A DNA stretch of 64,000 bases from Stieleria neptunia (GCF_007754155.1 NZ_CP037423.1:6196567-6260566); one strand, 5' to 3'. Counted from the first letter of the stretch, positions 27,480 to 37,834 are shown. Translations and numbers: made by a program. The notes: generated by a model from the sequence alone, not told the origin.

Positions 27480-29936
27480 ATGCCGCGTCCCGCGTTTTTG
27501 CTGTTTGCCCTGCTCACCGTCCCGCTGATCGTCGGCTGTGACGGATGCACCACGACCCCGACGACCGACCCCGACGCCCAGGAGGGAGAAAATGCACCGC
27601 TGGAGGCCTATTCGACTCGTACGGCGATCGCGTTCCCCTCGGACCAAAGCGAGTCGTTCGGGGCGGTCAAGCCGGGGCACTGGATGACGGCGGAACAGTC
27701 GATCCGCAGCAACAAGGCTGACACCCGCGGCGAACTGTCCAGTCGATCGGAGGTGATTCTGCGCGACGTCAACATGGAACGAACGGGCGCGATCCAAAGC
27801 CTCCAGTCGGTCCGTCCGGTGGTCTTACCCAAAGGCCAGATGCGCGGCTTTGATTTCCGTTTTCGATGCCCGATCCCCAATTCGATCGACATACGACGCG
27901 TCAACCTGTCCAGCCGATTTGTCCCCCGCAGCGGCGGCATCTTGGATACGGGTGGGCAACCGTTCAACGTGATGCGCGGCAGCGAGTACTTTTTTGTCGT
28001 GCTGAGCAAGCGTCCGGAACGATTCACGCGTCTGCAAACGGCCAACTGGACGCGATCGTTTGAATCAGAGATCCAAGACCCGACCGGGCACAGTAACTAT
28101 CGCGTTGTGGTGCCTGACGCGAGCGACCTGCTGCCGTTGCCAGAAACGATGTTGGATTGGTCCAGCACCGCCGTGGTGCTTTGGGACGATCTGTCCGAAG
28201 ACGCGTTGACGCCGCAACAACACACCGCGCTAGCCGATTGGATCCGTTTCGGCGGCCGTTTGATCGTCAACGGACCGGCGGCCAGTGACGCCATCGCCAA
28301 TACCTCGCTGGCCGACGTGTTGCCGCTAATCCCGACCAGCAACATCGAACTGGATGGTGATGCGGCGGCCGAGTTGTTGACCAAGAACTCCGTGGCGACG
28401 GATCGATCGTTACAAAAACAAATTGAACTGGTCAAGTCTCAGGTCAGCCACATCGCGGTCGACGGGCGACTCGATCCCGACGCATCGGCCGTCGACAAGA
28501 CGGCGTCACTCGTTTTGACGCGACGCATCGGCCGCGGTTCGGTCATCCAGCCTCGATTCGATCTGACCGACAACTGGGTCGAAGCTTGGGACTCCTACGA
28601 CAGCTTCGTCAATAGCGTGGTTCTGAATCGTCCGCCGCGAGAGTACGTCGAACCCAACCTCGGCGACATCAGCCCAGAAGAGTTGGCCGAACAAGGATAC
28701 AGCCCCAGCGAACTGCGTTTGTTTTTCCAGGGGACAACGCTCCGCAGTGACGCCGCCGCGAACACCAGATTCCGAATCATCACCCGCGACAGTTTGCTCG
28801 CCGGTTCCGACGACGACGAGAAAAAGAGCAACAGCCCCTTCGACTCGTTCTGCAGGGTCGACGCGGTGACCGGCATTTCGGCCTGGAACGATTCCAGCGA
28901 CGCGATCTCGATGTTGCAAGAAAAACTCACCAGCGAAGCGGGAATCGAGATACCGGGTTCCGCGCTGGTGGTGCGATCACTTGCGATCTATTTGATCGTG
29001 TTGGTACCGATCAACTATCTCGTGTTTCGATTGATGAATCGGCTGGAGTACGCGTGGTTTGCCGTCCCGCTGATCGCCGTGATCGGCGCCGCGTTTGCCG
29101 CTCGTCAGGCGAGGCTGGATATCGGTTTTGCCCGCAGCACGACGGAGTTGGCGATCTTGGAAGGACACGCCGGATATCCCCGCGCGCATTTAACCCGCAT
29201 GATCGGAATTTACAATTCGCTCTCCAGTCGGTACGAATTGCAATTTCGCACGGTCGACGGCATCGCAGCCCCGCTCGATGGCGAGCCGGATCCGAACACC
29301 GACATCCAACCGCTGATCCGCACGTCTTTTGAAGAAGGGCCGTCGCTGGCTGATTTCGCCATCAACAGTAACCGCATGCGTTACGTCCACAGCGAAGAAA
29401 TGGTCGATCTGGGCGGCGTGATTGAATTTGACGGTGACCGCACGCTGACCAGCGAAGCGGACATCGAGTTTTTGGACACGCTGTTGGTGCGAAAGAGCGA
29501 TCGCGGTGAGACCGAAATCGCCGTGGTCGGAACGTTCAATCGCGGGGAGACAAAAACGGTTGAGTTTCGCGGCTCGGATCAATTGATGGTCGCCGACGAT
29601 TTGCCGATGCATGCCGACGACCTGATGAAACGTTTGGCGGCATCGGAATCGGTTCCCGACGGGACGACCCGGCTGATCGCCAGAATCGATGGTTCACTCG
29701 ATGGACTGGAAATCTCCCCTGCGGCAAGCCAGCAAACGGCGCAAACGATCGCCATCATTCACCTTCAACATGCCGATCTCCCCGAACCGGTCGCCGACAA
29801 AAATCTTGTCAGTGACTTTCGCCGCGTCAACCGCATCGAGACCACGACGCAGGAATCGGAAGATTCGAAATCGGATTCGGATTCGGCTGAAACGGACACG
29901 ACCAACAGCAAGCCATCGCCGACGGAGAGCGAGTGA
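27480..29936 (+). CDS. Large lipoprotein/membrane protein of a DUF4129-associated cluster
   Basis: An 818-residue protein with a lipoprotein signal (LLTVPLIVGC, lipidated C20). Residues about 210-280 contain a glutamine-amidotransferase-like Rossmann segment (STAVVLWDDL, LADWIRFGGRLIVNGPA) as in membrane proteins of VWA/GATase type. Two transmembrane helices follow at about 500-545 (AIYLIVLVPINYLVFRLM, WFAVPLIAVIGAAF), then a C-terminal beta-rich domain and an acidic Ser/Asp/Glu tail. The layout suggests a periplasmic sensor or assembly protein anchored twice to the membrane. The ABC ATPase gene begins 1 bp after its stop. Function unknown. Confidence 0.7.
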   Translation: MPRPAFLLFALLTVPLIVGCDGCTTTPTTDPDAQEGENAPLEAYSTRTAIAFPSDQSESFGAVKPGHWMTAEQSIRSNKADTRGELSSRSEVILRDVNMERTGAIQSLQSVRPVVLPKGQMRGFDFRFRCPIPNSIDIRRVNLSSRFVPRSGGILDTGGQPFNVMRGSEYFFVVLSKRPERFTRLQTANWTRSFESEIQDPTGHSNYRVVVPDASDLLPLPETMLDWSSTAVVLWDDLSEDALTPQQHTALADWIRFGGRLIVNGPAASDAIANTSLADVLPLIPTSNIELDGDAAAELLTKNSVATDRSLQKQIELVKSQVSHIAVDGRLDPDASAVDKTASLVLTRRIGRGSVIQPRFDLTDNWVEAWDSYDSFVNSVVLNRPPREYVEPNLGDISPEELAEQGYSPSELRLFFQGTTLRSDAAANTRFRIITRDSLLAGSDDDEKKSNSPFDSFCRVDAVTGISAWNDSSDAISMLQEKLTSEAGIEIPGSALVVRSLAIYLIVLVPINYLVFRLMNRLEYAWFAVPLIAVIGAAFAARQARLDIGFARSTTELAILEGHAGYPRAHLTRMIGIYNSLSSRYELQFRTVDGIAAPLDGEPDPNTDIQPLIRTSFEEGPSLADFAINSNRMRYVHSEEMVDLGGVIEFDGDRTLTSEADIEFLDTLLVRKSDRGETEIAVVGTFNRGETKTVEFRGSDQLMVADDLPMHADDLMKRLAASESVPDGTTRLIARIDGSLDGLEISPAASQQTAQTIAIIHLQHADLPEPVADKNLVSDFRRVNRIETTTQESEDSKSDSDSAETDTTNSKPSPTESE

Positions 29937-29937
29937 G

Positions 29938-30864
29938 ATGATTACGTTGACAGGATTCGGAAAGGACTATGGCGACTTCACTGCCGTGCAGGAGTTGGAT
30001 CTTCATATTGAAGCCGGGGAGACGTTCGGGTTCATCGGCCCCAACGGTGCGGGCAAGAGCACCACGATTCGCTTTTTGGCCACGCTGTTGCGGGCCACAC
30101 GCGGTCGCGGCGAAGTCGCCGGATGTGACGTGATGGCCGATCCGGTCGGCGTTCGTCAGGCCGTCGGTTACATGCCCGACAACTTTGGCGTCTACGACGG
30201 CATGCGGGTCTGGGAATTTCTGGATTTCTTTGCCGTCGCCTATCGGATCGGACGCAAGGATCGAAAACAGATCATCGACAACGTCTTGGAGTTGCTGGAT
30301 CTGACCCACAAACGCGACGATTTCGTCAACGGTTTGTCACGCGGCATGAAACAACGCCTGTGCCTGGCCAAAACCCTGGTGCACGACCCGCCGGTGTTGA
30401 TTCTGGACGAACCCGCCAGCGGCTTGGATCCCCGCGCCCGCGTCGAAGTGAAAGAGTTGCTCAAGGAGTTGCGTCGGATGGGCAAGACGATTCTGATCAG
30501 CAGCCACATCCTGACCGAACTGGCCGATTGTTGTACTTCGATCGGCATCATCGAACGCGGACAATTGTTGATGAGCGGTCCGATCGAAACGGTCTATCGA
30601 CAGATTCGACGAAACCGGCACGTCGAAATTCAGTTCGTCGCGGGGGAAGAGGCCGGGATGTCGATCTTGCGCAGCAGCCCCTCGTTGCGATCGATCGAAC
30701 AGGGACCGACCTACATCGTCGCCGAACTGGAAACCGACGACGAAGGGCTGGCGACGTTGATGGAGACGATGATTGCTGAAGGGGTCCGTTTGCGTTCGTT
30801 CAATGATCGCGCCCCGACGTTGGAAGATGTCTTTATGACCGTGACCAAGGGCCTGGTGACGTGA
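29938..30864 (+). CDS. ABC transporter ATP-binding protein
   Basis: A 308-residue ATPase with Walker A GPNGAGKST (about residues 37-45), signature LSRGMKQR, Walker B VLILDEPASGLDP and an H-loop ILISSHIL. The C-terminal extension of about 90 residues is typical of ABC-2 type exporters of the NodI/CcmA class. No permease gene is found on either side: upstream is a lipoprotein gene (1-bp gap) and downstream a YfhO-like gene overlapping by four bases (GTGA). The permease may be elsewhere, or the neighbours may supply the membrane part. Confidence 0.9.
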   Translation: MITLTGFGKDYGDFTAVQELDLHIEAGETFGFIGPNGAGKSTTIRFLATLLRATRGRGEVAGCDVMADPVGVRQAVGYMPDNFGVYDGMRVWEFLDFFAVAYRIGRKDRKQIIDNVLELLDLTHKRDDFVNGLSRGMKQRLCLAKTLVHDPPVLILDEPASGLDPRARVEVKELLKELRRMGKTILISSHILTELADCCTSIGIIERGQLLMSGPIETVYRQIRRNRHVEIQFVAGEEAGMSILRSSPSLRSIEQGPTYIVAELETDDEGLATLMETMIAEGVRLRSFNDRAPTLEDVFMTVTKGLVT

Positions 30865-33449
30865 TCCGCTGTGTTGCGTCGGTAGCCTTGGTCGTTGCCG
30901 TCATCCTGGGATCGACTTGGCCGACGCTGTTGGGAAAACGCATCGCATTCCGCGACGTCAACCATTTTTACTTGCCGCTGTATGATTACGTGGCCGAGCG
31001 GACGGCCGCACAGTGGCTGCCGCTCTGGAACCCGCTCGATCACACCGGCATGCCCTTGATCGGTGAGACGTCGACGGCGGTCTTGTACCCGTTGCGATGG
31101 CTGGTGTATTCGTTTCCGCTGGCCAGCGATCGGCTGTCCAACGAATCGCTGATCAGCCTCTATCTGATCGTTCATCTGTTGCTGGCCTCCGCCGCCGCGG
31201 CCTGGTTGGCCAAGTCGATCGGCTGCCGGCGGCTGGGAGTGTTGGTGGCGGCAATCGTTTATCCGCTCTCGGGCAGCGTTTTCTCGCTGTGTTGCAATCC
31301 TCCGTTTTTGGTCGGCGCGGCGTGGATTCCGTTCGCCCTGGGCGCCTGCCTGCCGACGATGTCGACGGCGGGCCGATCACGGTCGATGCGTCGGCGGATT
31401 GTGATCGCCGCCACGGCGCTGGCCATGATGGTGCTCGGTGGCGATCCCCAGTCGGCATTGCACTGCGTGATGACGGCCGCCGCGATTTCGCTGTTCCACG
31501 CCCGGGGGCAATTTCGACAAGCCCGTCGCCAAGGCCGGACGTGGATGCAATGCGAATTCGTCCGCACGCTGCTTGTCGGCGTTTGCAGTGGTGCGTTGGC
31601 GGTCGGGATCAGCTCGATCCAAATCGCGGCATCGCTGGATTGGAGTCGCCAAAGTGTTCGCGCGGCGCGTGTGGCCCAGCGCAGCGAGATCTACGAGTTT
31701 TCGCTTGCACCCTGGCACGCCGTCGAAACCCTCTCGCCACGCCCCTTCGGCCATCTGTTTCCCGTCCATCGACGGATCGCGAACGTGATTCCCGGTGAAG
31801 GCCGGATGTGGACACCGTCGCTCTACGCGGGTTTGGTCGTAGGGTTTGCACTGCTTTGCCGTCTGGCCCGGCCGCGAAGCTACTTTGTGGATCCCTGGCT
31901 GGCCGTCTCGCTGGTCAGCTTGACGATTTGTTTCGGGCATTTCGGCCTGGTCTGGTGGCTGCAACAGATCCCCGGCGTGCTTGAACATGGTGACAGCGCC
32001 GTCGGGGGACCATTTTGGATGCTCTGTCAGTGGATTCCCGGCTACAGTTCATTTCGCTATCCGGTGAAATGGTTACCGATCTTTGCCATCGCCAGTTCCA
32101 TGGTCGCGGCACAGTGGATTTCGTCCGATCGCGACAAAGTTGAATTGCCCCTGGCGTTGATGCTGTTGGTCGGTTTTTCCGGCGGCGGTGTGTTGGCGCA
32201 CCTGGCCAGTCAGCAATGGGAACGCTGGCTCCCGATCGACCCCGACGCGATTCCGGTCGACGAATACTGGGGACGACTGGATGTCGCCGGCGGCCTCGCG
32301 ATGATTCGATGGTCGTGTGGGTGGTCGGTGGCGGTCTTGTGCGCGCTGGTCGGTTTGCGGCGGTTTGCCGGCTGGCACGATCAGCGCCGCCCCGCGATCT
32401 GGATCGGCGGCGCCTGGGTCGCGTTGATCGCGATCGATGCGATCACCAACACATCGACGTTGCTGCCGCGGGTGGATGTTTGGCGGGAACGACAATTGGC
32501 CCACCAGGCGAGCCCGGCGCCGATCGCACGGACACGCACCTTGCGCACGCAAGCGGGAATGTGGCCGCAGCAATGGCGGACCACCCGATCCGTCGATCGC
32601 CCGTTGGAAGTCGCCGCAAGCGAACGGATCGCCTGGTTCGGGCGTTGGCATCTGGCTGAGCGACAGGCGGTGTTCAACAGCATGGTCAGCATCAAGAGCC
32701 GCAGTTATGGAGAGTTCTGGTGGTCGTGCAACCACCATCTGCAACACCTGGACCGCGAACAACGCGCGGCGTTTTGGCAGGCGATCCGACAGTGGCTGGC
32801 GATCGGAGCGGTCTCGCACGTCGACGGCCACTCGGCCACGGCGGCCGATGGACTGACCCTGGTTTCGGTGCAGCGGCGGATGACCGAACCGGTTCGCGAC
32901 CTCCGCGTTTTCACCGAATGGTTGCCGGAAAAACCGCTGCGGGAACTGATTCCAGAACTCGTACTCCGCCCCGGGCTGCCGTTGCCACACCTGGCGGCAG
33001 CTCCACCGACCTCCGGTTCCGTCACTGCACCAGTGGCCGGTTCGGTCACCGCACCGACCGGGCGATCGGCACGCGTCGACCGAGCGGCCGACGGAACGAT
33101 CCTCGTCCGCTGCGACACCGATTGCGTGCTGGAACGCTGTGTCTATCAGGACGGGAACTGGCGGGCCGGGCTGGACTCCGTTGCCGGTGATTCGTCGAGA
33201 TCGCTAAGGGTTTTCCGCAGCAGCCACTTGAATCAGGCGGTGCTCATTCCACCGGGAAATTGGCGTGTGACGTTTGAGTATCGGCCGTGGTGGAAAGGAC
33301 CGGCCCTGGCCGTGACGACTTTCGCGGCCATTATGTTGGGGATTTTGGTGGTTTTGCCGAACCAATTCGGCATGGCGACGGTCCGGGGAATTGTGTTTTT
33401 CCTGATCCGCGGTAGGCTGCTGCGCTCGTTTCGCCCTTACACTCGCTAA
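30861..33449 (+). CDS. YfhO-like polytopic membrane protein
   Basis: An 862-residue protein starting at GTG, overlapping the ABC ATPase stop. It has an N-terminal helix, an extracytoplasmic loop with [15 protein letters not shown] and [19 protein letters not shown], and many helices, then a large soluble domain and a final helix near the C-terminus. The RD and PLWNP loop resembles GT-C type YfhO proteins, which transfer sugars from lipid-linked donors or help export glycans. The N-terminal Asp would be the catalytic candidate. dapA follows 25 bp downstream on the same strand. Confidence 0.7.
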   Translation: MIRCVASVALVVAVILGSTWPTLLGKRIAFRDVNHFYLPLYDYVAERTAAQWLPLWNPLDHTGMPLIGETSTAVLYPLRWLVYSFPLASDRLSNESLISLYLIVHLLLASAAAAWLAKSIGCRRLGVLVAAIVYPLSGSVFSLCCNPPFLVGAAWIPFALGACLPTMSTAGRSRSMRRRIVIAATALAMMVLGGDPQSALHCVMTAAAISLFHARGQFRQARRQGRTWMQCEFVRTLLVGVCSGALAVGISSIQIAASLDWSRQSVRAARVAQRSEIYEFSLAPWHAVETLSPRPFGHLFPVHRRIANVIPGEGRMWTPSLYAGLVVGFALLCRLARPRSYFVDPWLAVSLVSLTICFGHFGLVWWLQQIPGVLEHGDSAVGGPFWMLCQWIPGYSSFRYPVKWLPIFAIASSMVAAQWISSDRDKVELPLALMLLVGFSGGGVLAHLASQQWERWLPIDPDAIPVDEYWGRLDVAGGLAMIRWSCGWSVAVLCALVGLRRFAGWHDQRRPAIWIGGAWVALIAIDAITNTSTLLPRVDVWRERQLAHQASPAPIARTRTLRTQAGMWPQQWRTTRSVDRPLEVAASERIAWFGRWHLAERQAVFNSMVSIKSRSYGEFWWSCNHHLQHLDREQRAAFWQAIRQWLAIGAVSHVDGHSATAADGLTLVSVQRRMTEPVRDLRVFTEWLPEKPLRELIPELVLRPGLPLPHLAAAPPTSGSVTAPVAGSVTAPTGRSARVDRAADGTILVRCDTDCVLERCVYQDGNWRAGLDSVAGDSSRSLRVFRSSHLNQAVLIPPGNWRVTFEYRPWWKGPALAVTTFAAIMLGILVVLPNQFGMATVRGIVFFLIRGRLLRSFRPYTR

Positions 33450-33474
33450 AAATTCAACACCCCAGGGACTCCTT

Positions 33475-34380
33475 ATGACCCAGCGTCGTGGATCTGATTT
33501 CGCCGGACTATCGGTCGCCATCATCACGCCCTTTGCCGACGGCGGTGTGGACTACGACCGGTTGAAACAGCAGATCGAATTCCAGCTCGAGGCGGGCACC
33601 CGTTGCATCGTTCCCGTGGGCACGACCGGCGAATCTCCGACGTTGACGCACGACGAGCACGAACGCGTGATCGCGGAGACCATCCAGTGTGTCGCCGGTC
33701 GTGCGAAAGTGATGGCCGGGACGGGCAGCAACAGCACCGCCGAAGCCCTTCGATTGACGAAGCGCGCCGCCAAGGAGGGAGCCGATGCGACGCTGCAGGT
33801 CGCCCCCTATTACAACAAGCCGACTCAAGAGGGCTTGTACCAACACTTCAAAGCGGTTGCCGAAGCGGTCGAGATCCCGGTCTGCGTCTACAACATTCCC
33901 GGCCGCACCGGAAAAGAAATCGACGTGTCGACGATCCAGCGACTGGCCGAATTGCCGGGCATCACGATGGTCAAGGAAGCGACGGGAAAACTGGATCAAT
34001 GCTCGGCGATCGTCGGCACGACCGATCTGACCGTGCTGTCCGGCGACGATTCGCTGACGTTGCCGATGATGAGCGTCGGAGCCGAAGGCGTGGTGTCGGT
34101 CGTCGGCAACCTGGTTCCCGGCGACATGATCAAATTGGTCCATGCCGCCAGCAACGGTGATTACGAACTCGCTCGCAAGATGCACCACCAGCTGTTCGCC
34201 CTGTGCAGCAACATGCTGGGACTCGCCACCAATCCGATCCCGGTCAAAGCCGCGATGCGGATGGTCGGACGCGACACGGGCGAATTGCGTTTGCCGATGA
34301 CGCCCCTGGACGAAGCAGCCGAGCAGCAGTTGCAACAAACGATTCTCGCCTATGGCCTCGCCAGCGCCGCAGCCGTTTGA
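33475..34380 (+). CDS. dapA: 4-hydroxy-tetrahydrodipicolinate synthase
   Basis: A 301-residue DapA. The substrate-binding GTTGESPTL and the Schiff-base lysine K167 in MVKEATGK are visible, as is VYNIPGRTG with the conserved Tyr. It condenses pyruvate with aspartate semialdehyde in lysine and diaminopimelate synthesis, in the cytoplasm. A weak AGGGA sequence precedes the ATG. It lies 25 bp after the YfhO-like gene and converges with hom, so the two aspartate-pathway genes are neighbours on opposite strands. The stop TGA abuts a RepE palindrome. Confidence 0.95.
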   Translation: MTQRRGSDFAGLSVAIITPFADGGVDYDRLKQQIEFQLEAGTRCIVPVGTTGESPTLTHDEHERVIAETIQCVAGRAKVMAGTGSNSTAEALRLTKRAAKEGADATLQVAPYYNKPTQEGLYQHFKAVAEAVEIPVCVYNIPGRTGKEIDVSTIQRLAELPGITMVKEATGKLDQCSAIVGTTDLTVLSGDDSLTLPMMSVGAEGVVSVVGNLVPGDMIKLVHAASNGDYELARKMHHQLFALCSNMLGLATNPIPVKAAMRMVGRDTGELRLPMTPLDEAAEQQLQQTILAYGLASAAAV

Positions 34381-34473
34381 AAAAGGTGTCCGACACCTTT
34401 TTGGCAAAACAGGGGCTATGGGCAGACCGGGCAGCTGAGGCTTTGGGAAAGGTGGCGGACACCTTTTTGGCAA
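34379..34473. terminator. Paired RepE palindromes between dapA and hom
   Basis: Two copies of a palindrome near AAAGGTGTCCGACACCTTT, each followed by TTTTTGGCAAAAC, at about 34380-34408 and 34449-34475. The second has one changed base (GGTGGCGGACACC). The stem plus T-run on both strands fits a bidirectional intrinsic terminator for convergent dapA and hom. A degraded relative (AAGGTGTCGGACAC) occurs near 54617. Confidence 0.7.
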
Positions 34474-34475
34474 AA

Positions 34476-35786
34476 CTATTCTTTCACGCGGAATCGTGTG
34501 ACGACGCCTTGGACGGCGGGGAGCGCTTCGATTTCGCTGGTCGCCAACTTCGCCGCGCCCTCGGTGGCCTGGTGCGTCATGATCACCAGCGGCACCAATT
34601 CCATCTCCCCGCGAGCCGTTTCGGATTCGTGCTGGATCACCGAGGCGATTGAGATCGCATGCTTGGCCAAGACGTTGGCGATGGCCGCCAACGTGCCGGG
34701 GTGATTGGCGACATGCAACCTCAGGTAAAAGCGTCCGCGTAACGTTTCGGCGTCGCGGAGGATGGCGCGGGGCGGGTTGTCGCTGGAGAAGTATTCCAGC
34801 GTTTGAAAAGTCAACTTGGTTCGGCCGACGGCGGTGTCGATCAAATCTGCCACGACGGCGGACGCCGTCGGCATCTGGCCGGCCCCCAGGCCGTGAAAGA
34901 AGACGGGGCCGACGGCATCGCCGATCGCACGGATCGCGTTGAACGCGTTTCGCACTTCGGCCAACGGCGTCCCGATCTTCAACAGCGTCGGCGAAACCGA
35001 CAATTCCAAGCCGTCGTCGGTCAAATTGGCGACGGCCAACAATTTGATGCGATAGCCGAGCTCCCGCGCGTATCGCAGGTCCACCGGATCCAACCCATCG
35101 ATCCCGACTTTGGGGATGTCGTTCCAGTCGACGGTGGCGCCGAACGCCAAGTGCGCCAAAATCGCCAGCTTTTGTGCCGCGTCGGTGCCGTCGACGTCCA
35201 TCGTCGGATCCGCTTCGGCGTAGCCGAGTTCCTGCGCCGTTTTGACGACTTCCTCGTAGTTGGAACCGAACTCGTCCATCTGGCTGACGATGAAGTTGCT
35301 GGTCCCGTTCAGGATCCCTTCGAGCGATTGCAACTGGTTGGCCGACAGGCATTGGCTGATGTTGGCGATGATCGGGATTCCGCCGGCCACGGACGCTTCA
35401 AAGGCGATACTGCGGCCCAATTGTCGCGCCCGATCAAACAATTCCGGACCGTGCTCGGCCAGCAGGGCTTTGTTCGCCGTGACGATGTCTTTCCCCGATT
35501 CCAGCAACCGCAGCATGATCGATCGGGCCGGTTCGAGCCCACCGATCAATTGCGCCACAACGGTGATTTCGGGGTCATTGACGACTTCATCGATCGAATC
35601 CGTCAACACGCCCTCGGGAAGATCGATCCGTGCGGCGGCTTTGGCAAGGTCTCTCGCGACCGCTTTGCGCAACCACAACGTTCGTCCGGCATGACGCGCC
35701 GTGCGGTCTCCATGATCGAGCAACAGACGCGCAACACCGCTACCAACAGTACCCAGGCCAACAATGGCAATGTTTGTCTTTTCCAT
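34476..35786 (-). CDS. hom: Homoserine dehydrogenase
   Basis: A 436-residue protein with an N-terminal dinucleotide fold (GLGTVGSGVARLLL), a catalytic domain (GTSNFIVSQM, LGYAEADPTMDVDGTDAA, with KLAIL) and a C-terminal ACT domain (YLRLHVANHPGTLAAIANVL). It reduces aspartate semialdehyde to homoserine for threonine and methionine synthesis. The ACT domain suggests feedback control by threonine or another amino acid. It is a monofunctional enzyme, without an aspartokinase domain. Convergent with dapA. Confidence 0.95.
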   Translation of the reverse strand: MEKTNIAIVGLGTVGSGVARLLLDHGDRTARHAGRTLWLRKAVARDLAKAAARIDLPEGVLTDSIDEVVNDPEITVVAQLIGGLEPARSIMLRLLESGKDIVTANKALLAEHGPELFDRARQLGRSIAFEASVAGGIPIIANISQCLSANQLQSLEGILNGTSNFIVSQMDEFGSNYEEVVKTAQELGYAEADPTMDVDGTDAAQKLAILAHLAFGATVDWNDIPKVGIDGLDPVDLRYARELGYRIKLLAVANLTDDGLELSVSPTLLKIGTPLAEVRNAFNAIRAIGDAVGPVFFHGLGAGQMPTASAVVADLIDTAVGRTKLTFQTLEYFSSDNPPRAILRDAETLRGRFYLRLHVANHPGTLAAIANVLAKHAISIASVIQHESETARGEMELVPLVIMTHQATEGAAKLATSEIEALPAVQGVVTRFRVKE

Positions 35787-35832
35787 GACGCCAGATGTTA
35801 ACCGCCCGACCCGGTTTCAACGAGACCCGGCA

Positions 35833-36198
35833 CTAACGATGTAGGTTGATGAATTGCCAACCCGAAATCTTCCAGTTGGGACCATACGGACGGCACCAGC
35901 GGCATTGCGCCAGCATCTTGATCGGCCCACCCTTGAGCGACTCAATCGTCAGCACCGCCGTGGATCGCTCGGGAATTTCCGCCGAAGTGATCAAGCCAAT
36001 TCCGGCCGCCGAAACTTTCCGTGAGAATGCAATGATTTCTTCCTGAGATCCCCGGATCAGCATCGCCACGGGCCGGACCAAATGCTCGCGGTGCGACGAA
36101 CGGTTTTCGATGCGATCGTAAAACGCGTCTTCCTCGAGAAGATCCCGAATGGCGTTCTCGACGTCCGTGTTCGGTGCGGTACCGGAAAGACGCAGCAT
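35833..36198 (-). CDS. PilZ-domain-like protein
   Basis: A 121-residue protein from the ATG at 36198. After a short helical start, HREHLVRPVAMLI and FSRKVSAAGIGLITS resemble the PilZ RxxxR and (D/N)xSxxG motifs, with the second weakly matched (SAAGIG). PilZ domains bind cyclic di-GMP, so a role in second-messenger signalling is likely but the altered motif leaves binding in doubt. It stands alone, in the same direction as hom, which starts 46 bp downstream of its stop. Confidence 0.62.
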   Translation of the reverse strand: MLRLSGTAPNTDVENAIRDLLEEDAFYDRIENRSSHREHLVRPVAMLIRGSQEEIIAFSRKVSAAGIGLITSAEIPERSTAVLTIESLKGGPIKMLAQCRWCRPYGPNWKISGWQFINLHR

Positions 36199-36592
36199 TG
36201 TGGGCAGACTCCTACACGTTCTGTGGGTGACGCGTGGCTTCTTGCGTCGACAAAGGGATTTCAGGGATTGCGATCGGGTGCGTGTTCGGGTCAGACAGAA
36301 TGTGCCGACGCCGACGCTTCCCGTTAACTTTAACCTTGCCGGGCATTCCGCCCTCATGCAAATAGATTTCCGCATGAATACTTAAGAAACCGACCGTGAC
36401 GCCGCGACCGATTCGATCGGCCCCTTCCCCCTGCCACGATCTGGCCGCCCACCATCCCCCTAATTGGCATGGTGAACGGAGAACTCGAACCGGCAACGCT
36501 GGCGACGGAGTGATCCTTTTCGACGCCGGCGGCCATTTCCCGATTGCCCCTTTTGGCCGCCGACCGGCACCCTAGCAACGCACTGAAAACAA
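36199..36592. other. Intergenic region upstream of the PilZ-like gene
   Basis: About 390 bp without a recognisable gene; open frames here are short and lack a good start. The remaining part of the gap, to 36853, is filled by repeats described separately. Confidence 0.4.
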
Positions 36593-36618
36593 GTGGGATC
36601 CGCTTCCAGCCTGTCGAC
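36593..36618 (+). repeat. RepC fragment
   Basis: GTGGGATCCGCTTCCAGCC followed by TGTCGAC, half of the inverted repeat found intact at 22352. Confidence 0.55.
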
Positions 36619-36622
36619 GCTG

Positions 36623-36826
36623 GTGAGCGGAACGGCGCGAGCGGGCCGTCGATTTCGTCGGGATCTGCTGAATCAATGGTGAGGGGCTGGCCGTAAGGCC
36701 TCGGGCAGCGTCGCAGTGCCCGGCCGCTTACGCGGCGCGCGGCTCACAAAAGCAACAGCCCACGAGCCGTCCGGCGCGCTGCAACAACACCATGAAACAC
36801 CGGAGGGCTCGCGCCCTGCCGCTCAC
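36623..36826 (-). repeat. Composite RepD/RepA element, reverse orientation
   Basis: The RepD right end (GTGAGCGGAACGGCGCGAGC region) is interrupted by RepA at about 36641-36762, and RepD resumes as ACGAGCCGTCCGG, ending with GGGCTCGCGCC and CTGCCGCTCAC. The insertion point in the RepD arm matches the composite at 12770. Confidence 0.82.
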
Positions 36827-36853
36827 AAGCAACGCACCAGTTGGCGCACTTCG

Positions 36854-37732
36854 CTACAGCGACCGCAGGTACGCCGCGCTCTGCTGGATACTTTTGACCG
36901 GGTGTGGCGAGTGGTCTTGCTCGACATGGCAATGTGCCACGCCAGCATCCGCGGCGGCGGCCAGGATCGGTTCCATCGGGATCATCCCGTTGCCCAGTTC
37001 CTTGAACGCTTCCTTCGGGATCCCCTCGTACTGCGGCGGCTTGACGGACCGATCCAGGTCCTTGAGGTGCAACTGCGTCACGCGTCCGGAAAGTTTGCGA
37101 ATCAGATCCGCCGCATCCAGGCCACCGACGGCGACCCAGAAGACGTCGATTTCAAACTTCATGTCCGCCGAGAACTCTTCGACGAAGACGTCATAACCGC
37201 ATTTGCCACCTTCGAACGGTTTGAACTCAAAGGCGTGATTGTGGTAGGCCAATTGAATGCCCGCCCGTTTCGCTTTCTCGGCCGCAACATTGCACCGCTG
37301 TGCGACCTCCTTGTACTGGTCCAACGAACCGCGTTGTTCGGCACCCAGGTAAGGGACCACCAGGTGGGTCAGCCCCAGATCGTTGGCTTTGTCGAGCAGC
37401 TGCTCAAACGGCTGAACCCCTTTCTGGTCGGGTTTCAGGATTCCGTCGGTGTTGATGTGAGACGAATGCACCGCCATCCCATTGGCTTTGGCTTCGCGAA
37501 TCATGTCGTCGGCACCGGGAAAACCGTACGGTTCGACTTGCTTGTACCCGGCCTCGGCAACCGCCTTCAACGTGCCCGCGACGTCGGCGCGGATTTCGTT
37601 TCGCAGCGTGTAGAGCTGGATTCCGATCTCGTTGCGATACTTGTTGTCCGCTTCCAGGGCGCGGAGCCAGCTGGACTGGGCCAACGTGGCGGTCAGCGCA
37701 GCACCGCTGGCAATGAATTGACGTCGTTTCAT
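36854..37732 (-). CDS. Exported sugar-phosphate isomerase/epimerase-like TIM barrel
   Basis: A 292-residue protein with a twin-arginine signal (MKRRQFIASGAALTATLA). The xylose-isomerase-like TIM barrel includes IGIQLYTLRNEI, GYKQVEPYGF, AYHNHAFEF (conserved His), FEIDVFWVAVGG (metal Asp) and QLHLKDLD. Planctomycetes carry many exported copies thought to act on sugars or inositols. Substrate unknown. It lies downstream of gltD on the same strand (102-bp gap), which is probably coincidental. Confidence 0.85.
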   Translation of the reverse strand: MKRRQFIASGAALTATLAQSSWLRALEADNKYRNEIGIQLYTLRNEIRADVAGTLKAVAEAGYKQVEPYGFPGADDMIREAKANGMAVHSSHINTDGILKPDQKGVQPFEQLLDKANDLGLTHLVVPYLGAEQRGSLDQYKEVAQRCNVAAEKAKRAGIQLAYHNHAFEFKPFEGGKCGYDVFVEEFSADMKFEIDVFWVAVGGLDAADLIRKLSGRVTQLHLKDLDRSVKPPQYEGIPKEAFKELGNGMIPMEPILAAAADAGVAHCHVEQDHSPHPVKSIQQSAAYLRSL

Positions 37733-37834
37733 GGTCGTGATGGGTGGTGTGGGGAAGAAAAGCACAGACTCGCCCCGAGGCTCCGCCCCACGACGTGAAC
37801 GATTGATGTGCTGAGTTTTACGAGGTTATAGCGG

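Noticed and set aside
33508..35352. Long minus-strand frame opposite dapA and hom
   Set aside because: Covers the opposite strand of dapA and overlaps hom in another frame; Arg/Asp-rich with no motif.
36199..36592. N-terminal extension of the PilZ-like gene to 36375
   Set aside because: Arg/Thr-rich extra residues without structure; the start at 36198 fits the domain better.
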